From the NCBI GenBank assembly GCA_900768505.1, contig CAAGED010000012.1, positions 1 through 64,000 of the forward strand: a stretch of DNA of 64,000 bases, given 5' to 3'. The notes under the pieces were generated by a model. That model saw only the letters and a list, made by a program, of their open reading frames with translations, was not told the origin of the DNA and did not search any database. The number at the start of each line of letters is the position of its first letter. Position 1 is the first letter of the stretch. This document shows, in pieces, positions 9,022 through 17,402 of the stretch. The translations under genes and the position numbers were made by a program. This stretch comes from Lentisphaeria bacterium. GTDB lineage: Bacteria > Verrucomicrobiota > Lentisphaeria > Victivallales > Victivallaceae.

Positions 9022-9317
9022 TTTTGAAACTCCAAAAAGGTTTTATATGTTAAAAATAAATTGTTCTTTTTCCATAAGCAATTGAATATATCACCTTTTG
9101 TGAATTTTGCAAGATTACACGCGCATTTTTTATTGTTTTTTATCCAAATTATGCCGAAAAACCTCCAGAACACTCCTCATTGACAATTTGCATTAAACCT
9201 ACTCCGGTTATATATTATAAGCATGTGGTTAACGCTGTTTATATTGAATCTGCATTTTTAAACGGATCGCTTTATTGCTCCGTTATTTTTCAACGTATTA
9301 ATTTTATGGAGTTGATT

Positions 9318-10136
9318 ATGGCCGATTTGCAAGAAATCGCGCTCTTCAAGGGCGACAATTATGATACGCCGGAATCGGTGAAGCGTTCCTGGTTCGACCG
9401 TCTGGTGCTGGGGTGCCGGATTAATTTCTACTGGCGCAATTTTATGATTTTTAAAAAAACCGGCGCATTGGGGCGCCAGGGAAAACTTGACCGTTTCAGC
9501 GAAGTTTTTTACTCCAACCAGAATATTAAAATTGTCGAATCCTGCGGCGGGAAATTTCATCTCTCCGGACTCAACAACGTCCATAACCTCCACGGCGAAC
9601 CGGTGGTTATTATCGGAAACCACATGAGTCTGCTGGAAACCGCTATTATGCACGCCATTATCGGTCCGGATTTAAAATTTACCTTCGTTATCAAGGAGGC
9701 ATTGCTTAGAGTGCCATATTTCGGCGATATTATGCGCTCCATGGAGGCAATTCCGGTGGGACGGGACAATCCCCGGGAGGATTTGAGAACCGTCCTCAAC
9801 CGGGGTAAGGAGTTGCTGCAACAGGGGCGCAGCATCATTATCTTCCCGCAATCAACCCGCTCGGAGATTTTCGAGCCGGATAAATTCAACTCCATCGGCG
9901 TCAAACTTGCCAAATCCGCTGGTGTCCGGGTGTTGCCGATGGCACTGAAAACCGATTTTCTGGAAAACGGCAAGTACCTCCGGGACATCGGACGGGTTCG
10001 CCGTGACCGTCCCATCTGCTTCGCATTCGGCGAACCCTTGACCGTGGAAGGCAACGGCAAAGAGACTCAGGAAAAAATTATTGAATTCATTCTGGCCAAT
10101 CTGACCCGATGGGGTCACATCAAGCCTCAGGCGTAA
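9318..10136 (+). CDS. PlsC-like lysophospholipid acyltransferase with variant motifs
   Basis: 272 aa. The acyltransferase block is recognisable: GNHMSLLETAIM (motif I), VIKEALLRVPYFGDIM, IPVGRD and IIIFPQSTRS (motif III), then VRVLPMAL. The family normally has H-x4-D and FPEGTRS. Here motif I is H-x4-E and motif III has Gln/Ser instead of Glu/Gly, so the catalytic centre differs from classical 1-acyl-glycerol-3-phosphate acyltransferases. Fold and membrane-lipid role are likely; the exact reaction is not certain. The reading frame opens at 9180, but GGAG six bases before the ATG at 9318 marks the start. It forms an operon with queH, whose Shine-Dalgarno overlaps this stop codon. Confidence 0.8.
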   Translation: MADLQEIALFKGDNYDTPESVKRSWFDRLVLGCRINFYWRNFMIFKKTGALGRQGKLDRFSEVFYSNQNIKIVESCGGKFHLSGLNNVHNLHGEPVVIIGNHMSLLETAIMHAIIGPDLKFTFVIKEALLRVPYFGDIMRSMEAIPVGRDNPREDLRTVLNRGKELLQQGRSIIIFPQSTRSEIFEPDKFNSIGVKLAKSAGVRVLPMALKTDFLENGKYLRDIGRVRRDRPICFAFGEPLTVEGNGKETQEKIIEFILANLTRWGHIKPQA

Positions 10137-10148
10137 GGAGGCATTTTT

Positions 10149-10685
10149 ATGCAAATTCTCCTGCATTGCTGCTGCGCTCCCTGCGGCAGCGGCGCCGTGG
10201 AGCGTCTGCTTGCCGACGGCCACATGGTGACACTCTTTTTTTCCAACTCCAACATTGCGCCGGAGTCGGAATACAATCTGCGTCTGGAGGCCATGAAAAA
10301 ATTAGCGCAAATTTACCACCTGGAGTTGATTGTTGACCATTACGAACATGATTTATGGTTGACGCAGGTGGCGCAAGGTTTTGAAAACGAACCGGAAAAA
10401 GGGGCACGCTGCCCCCGCTGCTTCAGTTTTGCCTTAACCAGAACCAATCAATTCAGCGATGATTTTGACGGTTTCTGCACCAGCTTAACCATCAGCCCCC
10501 ACAAAAATTCCAAAACGATTTTCGAATGCGGCCGGAAATTCGATAAGTTTGTTCCTTACGACTTCAAAAAACAAAACGGCTTCAAGTTGAGTTGCGATCT
10601 AACCGCCAAATATCAACTCTACCGTCAATGCTACTGCGGATGCGAATTCAGCCTTAAGGCTACCCTATTAAATAGCTTGCACTAA
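10149..10685 (+). CDS. queH: Epoxyqueuosine reductase QueH
   Basis: 178 aa protein of the QueH (former DUF208) family, the non-cobalamin enzyme that reduces epoxyqueuosine to queuosine in tRNA. Its cysteine motifs are all present: LLHCCCAPC near the N-terminus, CPRCF in the middle and CYCGCEFS near the C-terminus, ligands for metal and an Fe-S cluster. Translation is probably coupled to the plsC-like gene: AAGGAGG overlaps that stop codon and lies 7-8 nt before this ATG. No other queuosine gene is in the window. Confidence 0.92.
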   Translation: MQILLHCCCAPCGSGAVERLLADGHMVTLFFSNSNIAPESEYNLRLEAMKKLAQIYHLELIVDHYEHDLWLTQVAQGFENEPEKGARCPRCFSFALTRTNQFSDDFDGFCTSLTISPHKNSKTIFECGRKFDKFVPYDFKKQNGFKLSCDLTAKYQLYRQCYCGCEFSLKATLLNSLH

Positions 10686-10719
10686 AAAATAATGGCTTGT
10701 GTTTCGAAGTTGTAATTTT

Positions 10720-10756
10720 GCGCGTGTCTGGCTTACAGCAGTAAACAGACGCGCGC
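10720..10756. terminator. Hairpin in the convergent queH / lactonase interval
   Basis: An 11-bp stem (10720-10730 with 10746-10756, one G-U pair) closes a 15-nt loop between two convergent genes. There is no good U-run directly after it on either strand. A second small stem (10763-10780) is followed by A6-T-A-T6. A bidirectional terminator is plausible. Confidence 0.5.
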
Positions 10757-10827
10757 AAGGTTGCGGATGCGGACGCAAAAAATATTTTTTAGCTAAGTTG
10801 CCCAATTAATAGAGGAGCTTTTAATAT

Positions 10828-11856
10828 CTAAACAATATTCAGCGGCCGGATCAGCGTGGTAATATTATACCCGTTAGGGCGCAATGATCCGTCCGCAGCA
10901 TAATCGTAAAACATTATATTGTCGGAAAATTCATTGGCCGCCGCAAACCACTTTCCGCCCGGCAGGAAATTTATATCCCGGGGACTGATGCCGCCGGAGA
11001 GTTGCAGATCATGAAATTTCATGCCCCCCCTGCCGTCCAATTCCAATATTGCAATGGAATCAAACCCCCGATTGGAGGCAAAAAGATATCTTTCATCCCC
11101 ACTTAAACGTACCGCCGCCGCCTTGGTGGGATTATTGACACGTCTCGGCAAGGTTGTTATGCGCTCAATTATTTCAAACCGGCCAGCGGAATATGCCAAT
11201 GAAAAAATTGAATTACCCAATTCGTTAAGCAGGTAGGCAATTTTACCGCTCCGATCAAAAATCAGATGTCGCGGTCCGCATCCCGCCGGCAGATGGGTTA
11301 CCACCACCCCCTCAGGAATAATCCCCTGCCCCGGAGTGTAGGGATAGGCCAATACGCTGTCGATTCCCAAATCCACCACCAGCAAATATTTACCGTCCGG
11401 CGAAAATGCGCAATAGTGGGGATGCGCCGCCTCCTGACGATCCACTTGCGGGCCCAACTGGTACTGATCATGGCTGATTAATTTGGTACGGCATTTAAGT
11501 TGGCCGGACTGAAGCACAAATTCGGCGAACGTTCCGGTCTGGTAATTCGCCGCATACACAAATTTTTCATCCGGCGCCAAGGAGAGATAACAGCAGGATA
11601 ATCCGCCGCTGGGCAATGAATTGATAAAACTCAATTTTCCGTCGACATCCACGGCAAAAGCCGCCACGCCGCCGGATTCGGCATCGTATTGGCAGGTGGA
11701 ATAGAAAAATCGCCGATTTTTTGAAAACGTCATCCAATTGGCCTTCTTCAACGGCGCAAAATCCTTGAACTCAATTTGTTCATCCGCTGTCAAATCATAC
11801 CGGTAAATACCGCCGCTCTCCTCCTGAGTGCAGGAGGCAATGTAAAAGTTTGCCAT
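10828..11856 (-). CDS. pgl: Lactonase family beta-propeller (YbhE-type 6-phosphogluconolactonase)
   Basis: 342 aa, standard length for the seven-bladed lactonase family. The N-terminus (FYIASCTQEESGGIYRYDL), repeated blade elements such as FSPDGKYLLVVDLG and the GPRHLIFDRSGKIAYLLNEL segment are typical of YbhE/Pgl, which hydrolyses 6-phosphogluconolactone in the oxidative pentose-phosphate pathway. Some family members act on other lactones or have no known activity, so the exact substrate is inferred. It starts 18 bp after the cysK stop with an AAGGAAG site, and is probably the last gene of a murB-ddl/cysK/pgl unit. Confidence 0.8.
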   Translation of the reverse strand: MANFYIASCTQEESGGIYRYDLTADEQIEFKDFAPLKKANWMTFSKNRRFFYSTCQYDAESGGVAAFAVDVDGKLSFINSLPSGGLSCCYLSLAPDEKFVYAANYQTGTFAEFVLQSGQLKCRTKLISHDQYQLGPQVDRQEAAHPHYCAFSPDGKYLLVVDLGIDSVLAYPYTPGQGIIPEGVVVTHLPAGCGPRHLIFDRSGKIAYLLNELGNSIFSLAYSAGRFEIIERITTLPRRVNNPTKAAAVRLSGDERYLFASNRGFDSIAILELDGRGGMKFHDLQLSGGISPRDINFLPGGKWFAAANEFSDNIMFYDYAADGSLRPNGYNITTLIRPLNIV

Positions 11857-11874
11857 TTCTCGCTTCCTTTAAAA

Positions 11875-12801
11875 TTATTCCCCGTCAAAAAGCCAAGTGG
11901 AAAGATAACGCTCTCCGGAATCCGGCAATACAACCACAATCCGCTTGCCGGCATACTCCGGAAGCATGCTCAAATCCAACGCCGCAGCCAACGCCGCGCC
12001 ACCGGAAATGCCAATGAGCAATCCCTCTTCCTTCGCCGCCTGACGCGCCACCAAACCTGCTCTTTCCCAGCCCATTTTCACCACTTTATCCAGCAAATCC
12101 ATATCCATCACCCGGGGAATAAATCCGGCGCCGATTCCCTGAAGTTTGTGGGGATGCGCCTTTTCACCGGACAAAACTGCCGACTCCTCCGGCTCCACCG
12201 CCACCAATTCAATCGTCCGGCGCTGCTCTTTGAGAAAACGGCCGCAACCGCTCAACGTCCCACCCGTGCCAACTCCGCAAACCAATACATTAATCCTACC
12301 ATCGCAATCCCGCCAAATCTCTTCGCCGGTTCCGCGCACATGCGCTCGGGGATTATCCGGATTGTCAAACTGACCCGGCAAAAAACTCCCCGGCGTACTG
12401 CGTTGCAACTCTTCGGCTCTGGCAATTGCGCCGGCCATGCCCTCCGCTCCCGGCGTCAATACAATCTGAGCGCCGTATGCCTGCAGCAGCTTGCGTCTTT
12501 CAATACTCATAGTCTCCGGCATGGTCAATATCACCTTGTAGCCGCGCACCGCCCCCACCAGTGCCAAACCGATACCGGTATTGCCGCTGGTCGGCTCAAT
12601 AATAGTTGAGCCCGGCTTTAAATCTCCCCGTGCTTCAGCTTGGTTGATCATTTCCAGCCCCACCCGATCCTTAATGCTACCGCCGGGGTTGCGGGATTCA
12701 ACTTTTACTAAAATTTCCGCCTGACCATGATTGAGTTTATTAATTCGCACCAGAGGTGTGTGGCCTATCAATTCCGTCACATTGTCGTAAATATTTTCCA
12801 T
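11875..12801 (-). CDS. cysK: Cysteine synthase (O-acetylserine sulfhydrylase)
   Basis: 308 aa PLP enzyme that makes cysteine from O-acetylserine and sulfide. The PLP lysine is Lys44 in NPGGSIKDR, the substrate loop is TSGNTG (71-76), and the phosphate-binding glycine cluster GTGGTLSGCGRFL and GIGAGFIPRV are intact. The frame is open upstream to 13020, inside murB-ddl, but that stretch is unrelated to the family. The ATG at 12801 gives the usual MENIYDNVTELIGHTPL start. It lies 70 bp after murB-ddl. Cystathionine beta-synthase is less likely given the length and motifs. Confidence 0.94.
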   Translation of the reverse strand: MENIYDNVTELIGHTPLVRINKLNHGQAEILVKVESRNPGGSIKDRVGLEMINQAEARGDLKPGSTIIEPTSGNTGIGLALVGAVRGYKVILTMPETMSIERRKLLQAYGAQIVLTPGAEGMAGAIARAEELQRSTPGSFLPGQFDNPDNPRAHVRGTGEEIWRDCDGRINVLVCGVGTGGTLSGCGRFLKEQRRTIELVAVEPEESAVLSGEKAHPHKLQGIGAGFIPRVMDMDLLDKVVKMGWERAGLVARQAAKEEGLLIGISGGAALAAALDLSMLPEYAGKRIVVVLPDSGERYLSTWLFDGE

Positions 12802-12871
12802 CCTGAACCAATCCTGACTGCCGGAGCAGTGAAATATATTCCACCAACTCCGACTTAAAATTCTGCAATGT

Positions 12872-14725
12872 TTATTTGCGTCGCAACGCCGCCTGCACCA
12901 AACCGGCGCAAAGCCGCTCAAATGACATTCCGCTGACGTGGGCTGATTTTGGCACCAGACTGGTAGCGGTAAATCCCGGCAGACTGTTGCCCTCCAGAAA
13001 ATATGTATTTCCAGCCGCATCGATCATGAAATCCACCCGCAGCAAATCCCGACATCCAGCCGTCTGATAAAACTTCAGCGCATCCGCCTGCAATTTAGCA
13101 ATAATTTCATCACTGATATGCCGAGGCGGGCAGTAATACTGCGTCTTGCCGGAGCTGTAAACATACTTGGCGTCATAATCGTAAAAACCGTGGGGAGAAA
13201 CAATTTCCACCACCGGCAACGCCTGATCCAGAACAATCGGTACCGTCACTTCACTGCCAACGATAAACTCCTCCACCAAAAGCTGTTCGTCATATTCAAA
13301 CGCCTTGCAGAGCGTCTTTCCCCACTCGGAAGCATCGTTGATTTTAAATATGCCGATGGTTGACCCTTCTTTGGGAGCCTTAACAATCAGCGGGAACTTC
13401 AATCCAGCCGGAATCTCCGGATTATCCTTGGAAACCACCGCCCATTTCGCAGTATTTACTCCCAGCTCGTCCGCCAGGTGTTTGCTGCTGATTTTGTCCA
13501 TCACCAAACGGCTGGCCCTACTGCCGGAACCAACAAATTTCTTCCCGGCCTCCTCCAGCAACAACTGAATTTCACCGTTCTCTCCGAAACCGCCGTGCAG
13601 TACCGGGAAAACCACATCCGCCTGACGCACCGCTCCATTTAAACGACACTCCTGAACATCTATCTGAATTACTTTATAACCGGCGCGCTCCAACGCTTCG
13701 CCGACCGCCGCACCGGAACGCAGCGAAACTTCCCGCTCACTGCTGTTCCCCCCCTTAAGCAATGCCACAACCGGCACCACCGGGGATGATTCGATACTCA
13801 TTAGACTCTCCTGATTGATAAAACAAACTTCCGGTTTTAAATAAAATCCGAATTTTGCCGCCACCCGGCGACGAATTTCCGACATTAACGCACAAATATT
13901 CTGCTCCGTGGCATAATTGCGGTTGATGATATAATTGGCATGTTCCTCGCTGACCACCGCACCACCACACGCCCAGGACTTCAATTTACACTCGTCAATC
14001 AGCCGCCCCGCGCTCTCCGACGGCGACACATTGCGAAATGCGCATCCGGCACTGCGCCCCTTGGGTTCCCGAGCCACCCTACGGCAACGCTCCTTACTAA
14101 CCAGCGCCATCTCCTGCGCCTTTTCACTGGAATTAAGTTTAAGAGTGGCTCTGGTTATTATCACATCCGCCGGAATATCGGTGGAACGATAACTCCATTT
14201 GATTTCCCGGCCATCCGCATTCCACGGCGTTCCATCAAGGCGCACACCATGCACCGCCTGAACAAAATTGCCGATTGTAATACCATTAGCCCCGGCATTC
14301 ATCCGCAAAAATCCCCCAACGTAGCCGGGGATTCCCACCAGCGGAGCCAGACCGCCCAAATTATGCCGCGCCGCGCCATTCACCAAATCAAAAAAACGCA
14401 CGCCGCCACCGGCGGTAACCAAATTATCCTGATAACTCAATAATACAAAATCATTCTGCACCAATCGCACCACCAGGGCGTTCACCGCCTGGTCGCTGCC
14501 CACGATATTGGAGCCATTGCCAATCACCAACACCCGAATATGATTTGAACTTGTAAATTTCAGCAACTGCAGCAACATTGCCTCATTCAGCGGTTCCGCC
14601 ACCACCGCGCAATCATTTCCGGCACCCAAAGTTGACAATTCCCGCCACGGTACGCCGTACTTCACCGGCATATCTGGAACGGCCTGCTCAATGGCCTCAT
14701 GAAAACTAAAATCATTGACATTCAT
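12872..14725 (-). CDS. murB-ddl: Fused MurB and D-alanine--D-alanine ligase
   Basis: 617 aa in one frame, two cytoplasmic peptidoglycan-precursor enzymes. Residues 1-308 are MurB (FAD-dependent UDP-GlcNAc-enolpyruvate reductase): VIGNGSNIV, the FAD-binding GIPGYVGGFLRMNAGANG and SAGCAFRN, where Cys replaces the catalytic Ser seen in E. coli. Residues 309-617 are Ddl: GGNSSEREVSLRSG, FPVLHGGFGENGEIQ, the ATP-grasp core and EGNSLPGFTATSLVPKSA. At the junction an AGGAGAG site stands before an in-frame ATG (13801), so Ddl may also be made alone. A +1 shift would end MurB at a TAA overlapping that ATG. This is therefore either a real fusion or a one-base change in a formerly overlapping pair. Confidence 0.93.
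   Translation of the reverse strand: MNVNDFSFHEAIEQAVPDMPVKYGVPWRELSTLGAGNDCAVVAEPLNEAMLLQLLKFTSSNHIRVLVIGNGSNIVGSDQAVNALVVRLVQNDFVLLSYQDNLVTAGGGVRFFDLVNGAARHNLGGLAPLVGIPGYVGGFLRMNAGANGITIGNFVQAVHGVRLDGTPWNADGREIKWSYRSTDIPADVIITRATLKLNSSEKAQEMALVSKERCRRVAREPKGRSAGCAFRNVSPSESAGRLIDECKLKSWACGGAVVSEEHANYIINRNYATEQNICALMSEIRRRVAAKFGFYLKPEVCFINQESLMSIESSPVVPVVALLKGGNSSEREVSLRSGAAVGEALERAGYKVIQIDVQECRLNGAVRQADVVFPVLHGGFGENGEIQLLLEEAGKKFVGSGSRASRLVMDKISSKHLADELGVNTAKWAVVSKDNPEIPAGLKFPLIVKAPKEGSTIGIFKINDASEWGKTLCKAFEYDEQLLVEEFIVGSEVTVPIVLDQALPVVEIVSPHGFYDYDAKYVYSSGKTQYYCPPRHISDEIIAKLQADALKFYQTAGCRDLLRVDFMIDAAGNTYFLEGNSLPGFTATSLVPKSAHVSGMSFERLCAGLVQAALRRK
13799..13812 (-). promoter_or_regulatory. Internal ribosome binding site and ATG at the MurB/Ddl junction
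   Basis: On the minus strand AGGAGAG (13812-13806) is followed by a 4-nt spacer and an ATG at 13801-13799, in frame with Ddl. It is a much stronger site than the one before murB. It would allow a separate 309-residue Ddl, the normal size of that enzyme. Confidence 0.7.
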
Positions 14726-14777
14726 GATTCACCACAATTTTTTTTTACAACCCGTTGCACGTCACTAAAAAACCGAG

Positions 14778-14820
14778 AAAAAAAATATATTTGCAATTAC
14801 AAAGCTTGCAAATATATTTT
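14778..14820 (-). terminator. Rho-independent terminator after hisI
   Basis: A perfect 15-bp inverted repeat (14782-14796 with 14806-14820, 9-nt loop), rich in A/T but containing GC near the loop. On the minus strand its T-rich arm continues into four more U residues. It lies 15 bp past the hisI stop and closes the long co-directional run that starts at rph. Confidence 0.8.
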
Positions 14821-14835
14821 CAACTTTTCTTACAA

Positions 14836-15234
14836 TTATTCTTTCCCATAAACCTTTTCGGGATCAAATTTTACCTCTTCAAACTCGGTAAAGACCCCAT
14901 CCTCACCCAATCGCCGGTAAAAACAACTCCGATGCCCGGTATGACATGCGCCAGCTCCCAACTGCTCCACCTTGTATATCACCGCATCGTTATCACAATC
15001 GACCAATATCTCCCGAATCAACTGCACATGCCCGCTGGTGGCTCCCTTGCGCCACAATTCATTACGACTTCGGGAAAAATATACCGCATTGCCGCTGGAG
15101 ATTGTCTCTTTAAATGCGGCCTCGTTTATATAAGCCAACATCAGCACTTCATTGGTTTTATAATCCTGCGCCACCACCGGCAGCAGACCGCCTGATTTGG
15201 CAAAATCTAAATTTTTCATTTTAATATTATCCAT
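14836..15234 (-). CDS. hisI: Phosphoribosyl-AMP cyclohydrolase
   Basis: 132 aa, the single-domain HisI (PRA-CH) that opens the purine ring of PR-AMP in histidine synthesis. It keeps LMLAYINEAAF, YFSRSRNELWRKGATSGH and the zinc/magnesium site residues in DCDNDAV and GACHTGHRSCFYR. There is no fused HisE (PRA-PH) domain. It begins one base after the pgsA stop (TGAGATG), so it is translationally coupled to a phospholipid gene and not placed in a his operon. The only other his gene in the window is hisB at 31.8 kb. Confidence 0.95.
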   Translation of the reverse strand: MDNIKMKNLDFAKSGGLLPVVAQDYKTNEVLMLAYINEAAFKETISSGNAVYFSRSRNELWRKGATSGHVQLIREILVDCDNDAVIYKVEQLGAGACHTGHRSCFYRRLGEDGVFTEFEEVKFDPEKVYGKE

Positions 15235-15235
15235 C

Positions 15236-15847
15236 TCAACTTAATTTGGCACTTTTAAGCAATTCCCGATTCCGGTAGAAATAACTCATTCCGGAAAGTA
15301 CGGTAATAAGCACAATAGCCCAGTAAAAAACCACCCAGACCATCCAAAGCCGACACCCATATACGGTATCGGTTTTTAAATCAAAAAATCCCAGCCAGGA
15401 GGCTCCCGCCAGAAGCAGCATACTCATTTGCAACGCCGTCTTCAACTTGCCCATCTTGTCCGCTGAAATAATTTTGCCCTTGGAAATCGCCAGCATCCGC
15501 AATCCGGTGACCAGAAATTCCCGGGAAATCACCACCACCGCCACCCACGCCGGAAGCAGATTGAACTGCACAAAAACAATCATCGCCGCCGTGACAAATA
15601 TTTTGTCCGCCAATGGATCCATCAAGGCGCCGAAATCCGTCACCTGATTCCACTTCCGCGCCAGATATCCGTCAAACCAATCCGTCACTCCGGCCAATAT
15701 GGCCAATATGGATGCCACCATGCGAATTACCCATTCGCTTCGAGTTTCCGGGTTGTCCGCCTCGCCGCCATTCGCCGCCAAAATCAGGAAAACAAATATC
15801 ATGACAATCCGGCACAACGTTAAAATATTTGGAATATTTACTTTCAT
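15236..15847 (-). CDS. pgsA: CDP-diacylglycerol--glycerol-3-phosphate 3-phosphatidyltransferase
   Basis: 203 aa integral membrane enzyme making phosphatidylglycerol phosphate. The CDP-alcohol phosphatidyltransferase motif D-G-x2-A-R-x8-G-x3-D-x3-D is complete (Asp59, Gly60, Ala63, Arg64, Gly73, Asp77, Asp81). Several hydrophobic segments surround it (about 7-25, 43-56, 86-105, 140-155, 165-190). The N-terminal NIPNILTLCRI is typical of PgsA. It lies between rimO (136 bp upstream) and hisI (1 bp downstream). Confidence 0.93.
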   Translation of the reverse strand: MKVNIPNILTLCRIVMIFVFLILAANGGEADNPETRSEWVIRMVASILAILAGVTDWFDGYLARKWNQVTDFGALMDPLADKIFVTAAMIVFVQFNLLPAWVAVVVISREFLVTGLRMLAISKGKIISADKMGKLKTALQMSMLLLAGASWLGFFDLKTDTVYGCRLWMVWVVFYWAIVLITVLSGMSYFYRNRELLKSAKLS

Positions 15848-15941
15848 CTCTTATTCCGCCATCTTGTTTTTTTATTTTTATACCCAAAGAATTGTTTTAC
15901 AATCCGCCATTTCTTTCGCCAAACGTATCCCGGCGCAAATC

Positions 15942-16011
15942 AGCGCACCAGTCTGCCGCTTAAATCATCCAGCACCCCAAAACTAGCGCACCAGTTTGCC
16001 GCTTAAATCAT
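15942..16011 (-). repeat. 27-bp direct repeat at the rimO stop codon
   Basis: Two copies, 15942-15968 and 15985-16011, differ at one base and are offset by 43 bp. The right copy encodes the last residues of RimO (LSGKLVR). The left copy, outside the gene, would encode the near-identical LSGRLVR followed by its own stop (TGA). This looks like a local duplication of the gene's 3' end. Confidence 0.8.
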
Positions 16012-17344
16012 GCTTGCCGCCGCCGGTGATTTTCACTTGACAAAATCGCCCGGCTTTCACCCGCTTCTTCCCGCAATCAATCATTACACCGCTGTCAATT
16101 TCCGCCGCATCCAAATAACCGCGACCAAAAGCTTTCCCACCCGGCATCACCTCGTCAATCAGCACTTCCAGCTCCTGCCCGATCAGCTTGCGGTTGGCCT
16201 GACGGGAAATTTCCGCCTGAATCGACATGATTTCCGCCGCCCGGCGATTGGCCTCATCGATTGGAATCTGATTCTCAAATTCCGCCGCCGGCGTCCGCGG
16301 TTCAGGTGAATAACCAAATACTCCCAGACGGGAAAATTTGGTATTACGGACAAAATCCAACAACTCCTGATAATCCGCCTCGCTCTCACCCGGAAAACCG
16401 GTGATAAAGGTGGTACGAATCACCACCTCCGGCATTCTGGAACGTAATTTGCGGATTATCTCTTCAATCCGCTCCCGGGTGACATGTCGGTTCATACGCT
16501 GTAAAATATTATTATTTATATGCTGCAACGGAATATCAAAGTAGTGCAAGACATGTTTCGACTCCGCTACTACATCCATCAATTCCTCCGTGAAATGCGC
16601 CGGATGCGTGTAGAGCAATCTAATCCAGAATTTGCCTTCCAACTCATCCAATTGCCGCAGAAGTTCACTCAAATTGACCTTAACATCATCCTGATCCGCT
16701 CCAAATGCGGTAATATCCTGCGCAATCAAAACCAACTCTTTCACCCCGTTGCGCAACAAATTCCTCGCCTCCTCTACGACGGATGGAATCGAACGGCTGC
16801 GCAAACGACCACGGATATTGGGTATTGAGCAGTAGGTGCAACAATTATTGCAGCCGTCGGCGATTTTTAGGTAGGCAAAATGTTCCACCGTCAGCTGCAG
16901 ACGGGGTGTCTTCTCATTATACAAGTAATGGGGATCGCTGTTGCGGTAATATGTGGTATTATTCAGCTTGCCGGCTTCCAGATCGTCGAGCATCTTCGGC
17001 AGCTCCTCCACCTTGTCCACCCCAATCCATACATCCACCTCCGGATAAATTGTCCGATATTCCTCGGATTTATCCCACTGAATCAGGCAGCCGCAAACTA
17101 CAATTTTACCCTTCCGGTGTTGTTTTTTCCATTTTACCGCATGCTGAATCTCTGAATTTGCCTCGTCCCGGGCCGCCGGAATAAAGGCGCAGGTGGACAC
17201 CAGATATATATCCGCTTCCGAAGGATCGAAAACCAGCTCCCGTCCATTAACCAGCAAGCCGCCGGCGATAATTTCCGTATCTACAAAATTTTTCGGGCAT
17301 CCCAAACTGACGACGAACACCCCTTTATTCAACTCTTTATTCAT
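15983..17344 (-). CDS. rimO: Ribosomal protein S12 methylthiotransferase RimO
   Basis: 453 aa radical-SAM methylthiotransferase with the three-part family layout. An N-terminal UPF0004 domain (SLGCPKN, plus Cys in STCAF and CGC) holds the auxiliary cluster. The radical-SAM domain has C-x3-C-x2-C in DGCNNCCTYCSIP, and a C-terminal TRAM domain follows. SLGCPKN and the SIPNIRGRLRSR segment place it with RimO, which modifies Asp89 of ribosomal protein S12, not with the tRNA enzymes. A TTG two codons upstream is possible, but the ATG at 17344 with GGGGA upstream is preferred. The end of the gene is locally duplicated. Confidence 0.92.
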   Translation of the reverse strand: MNKELNKGVFVVSLGCPKNFVDTEIIAGGLLVNGRELVFDPSEADIYLVSTCAFIPAARDEANSEIQHAVKWKKQHRKGKIVVCGCLIQWDKSEEYRTIYPEVDVWIGVDKVEELPKMLDDLEAGKLNNTTYYRNSDPHYLYNEKTPRLQLTVEHFAYLKIADGCNNCCTYCSIPNIRGRLRSRSIPSVVEEARNLLRNGVKELVLIAQDITAFGADQDDVKVNLSELLRQLDELEGKFWIRLLYTHPAHFTEELMDVVAESKHVLHYFDIPLQHINNNILQRMNRHVTRERIEEIIRKLRSRMPEVVIRTTFITGFPGESEADYQELLDFVRNTKFSRLGVFGYSPEPRTPAAEFENQIPIDEANRRAAEIMSIQAEISRQANRKLIGQELEVLIDEVMPGGKAFGRGYLDAAEIDSGVMIDCGKKRVKAGRFCQVKITGGGKHDLSGKLVR

Positions 17345-17402
17345 GAACAATCCCCGGCCGATATATTTTTGCGGCGCTTATTTTTTATTTTCAATTCAGT
17401 TT

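Noticed and set aside
9180..9216. TTGACA followed by TATATT before the plsC-like gene
   Set aside because: The spacing is 25 bp; an alternative -35 (TTGCAT) matches only 3 of 6 bases, so no promoter is called.
12801..13020. N-terminal extension of cysK
   Set aside because: It overlaps the murB-ddl coding end in another frame and is unrelated to the cysteine synthase family.
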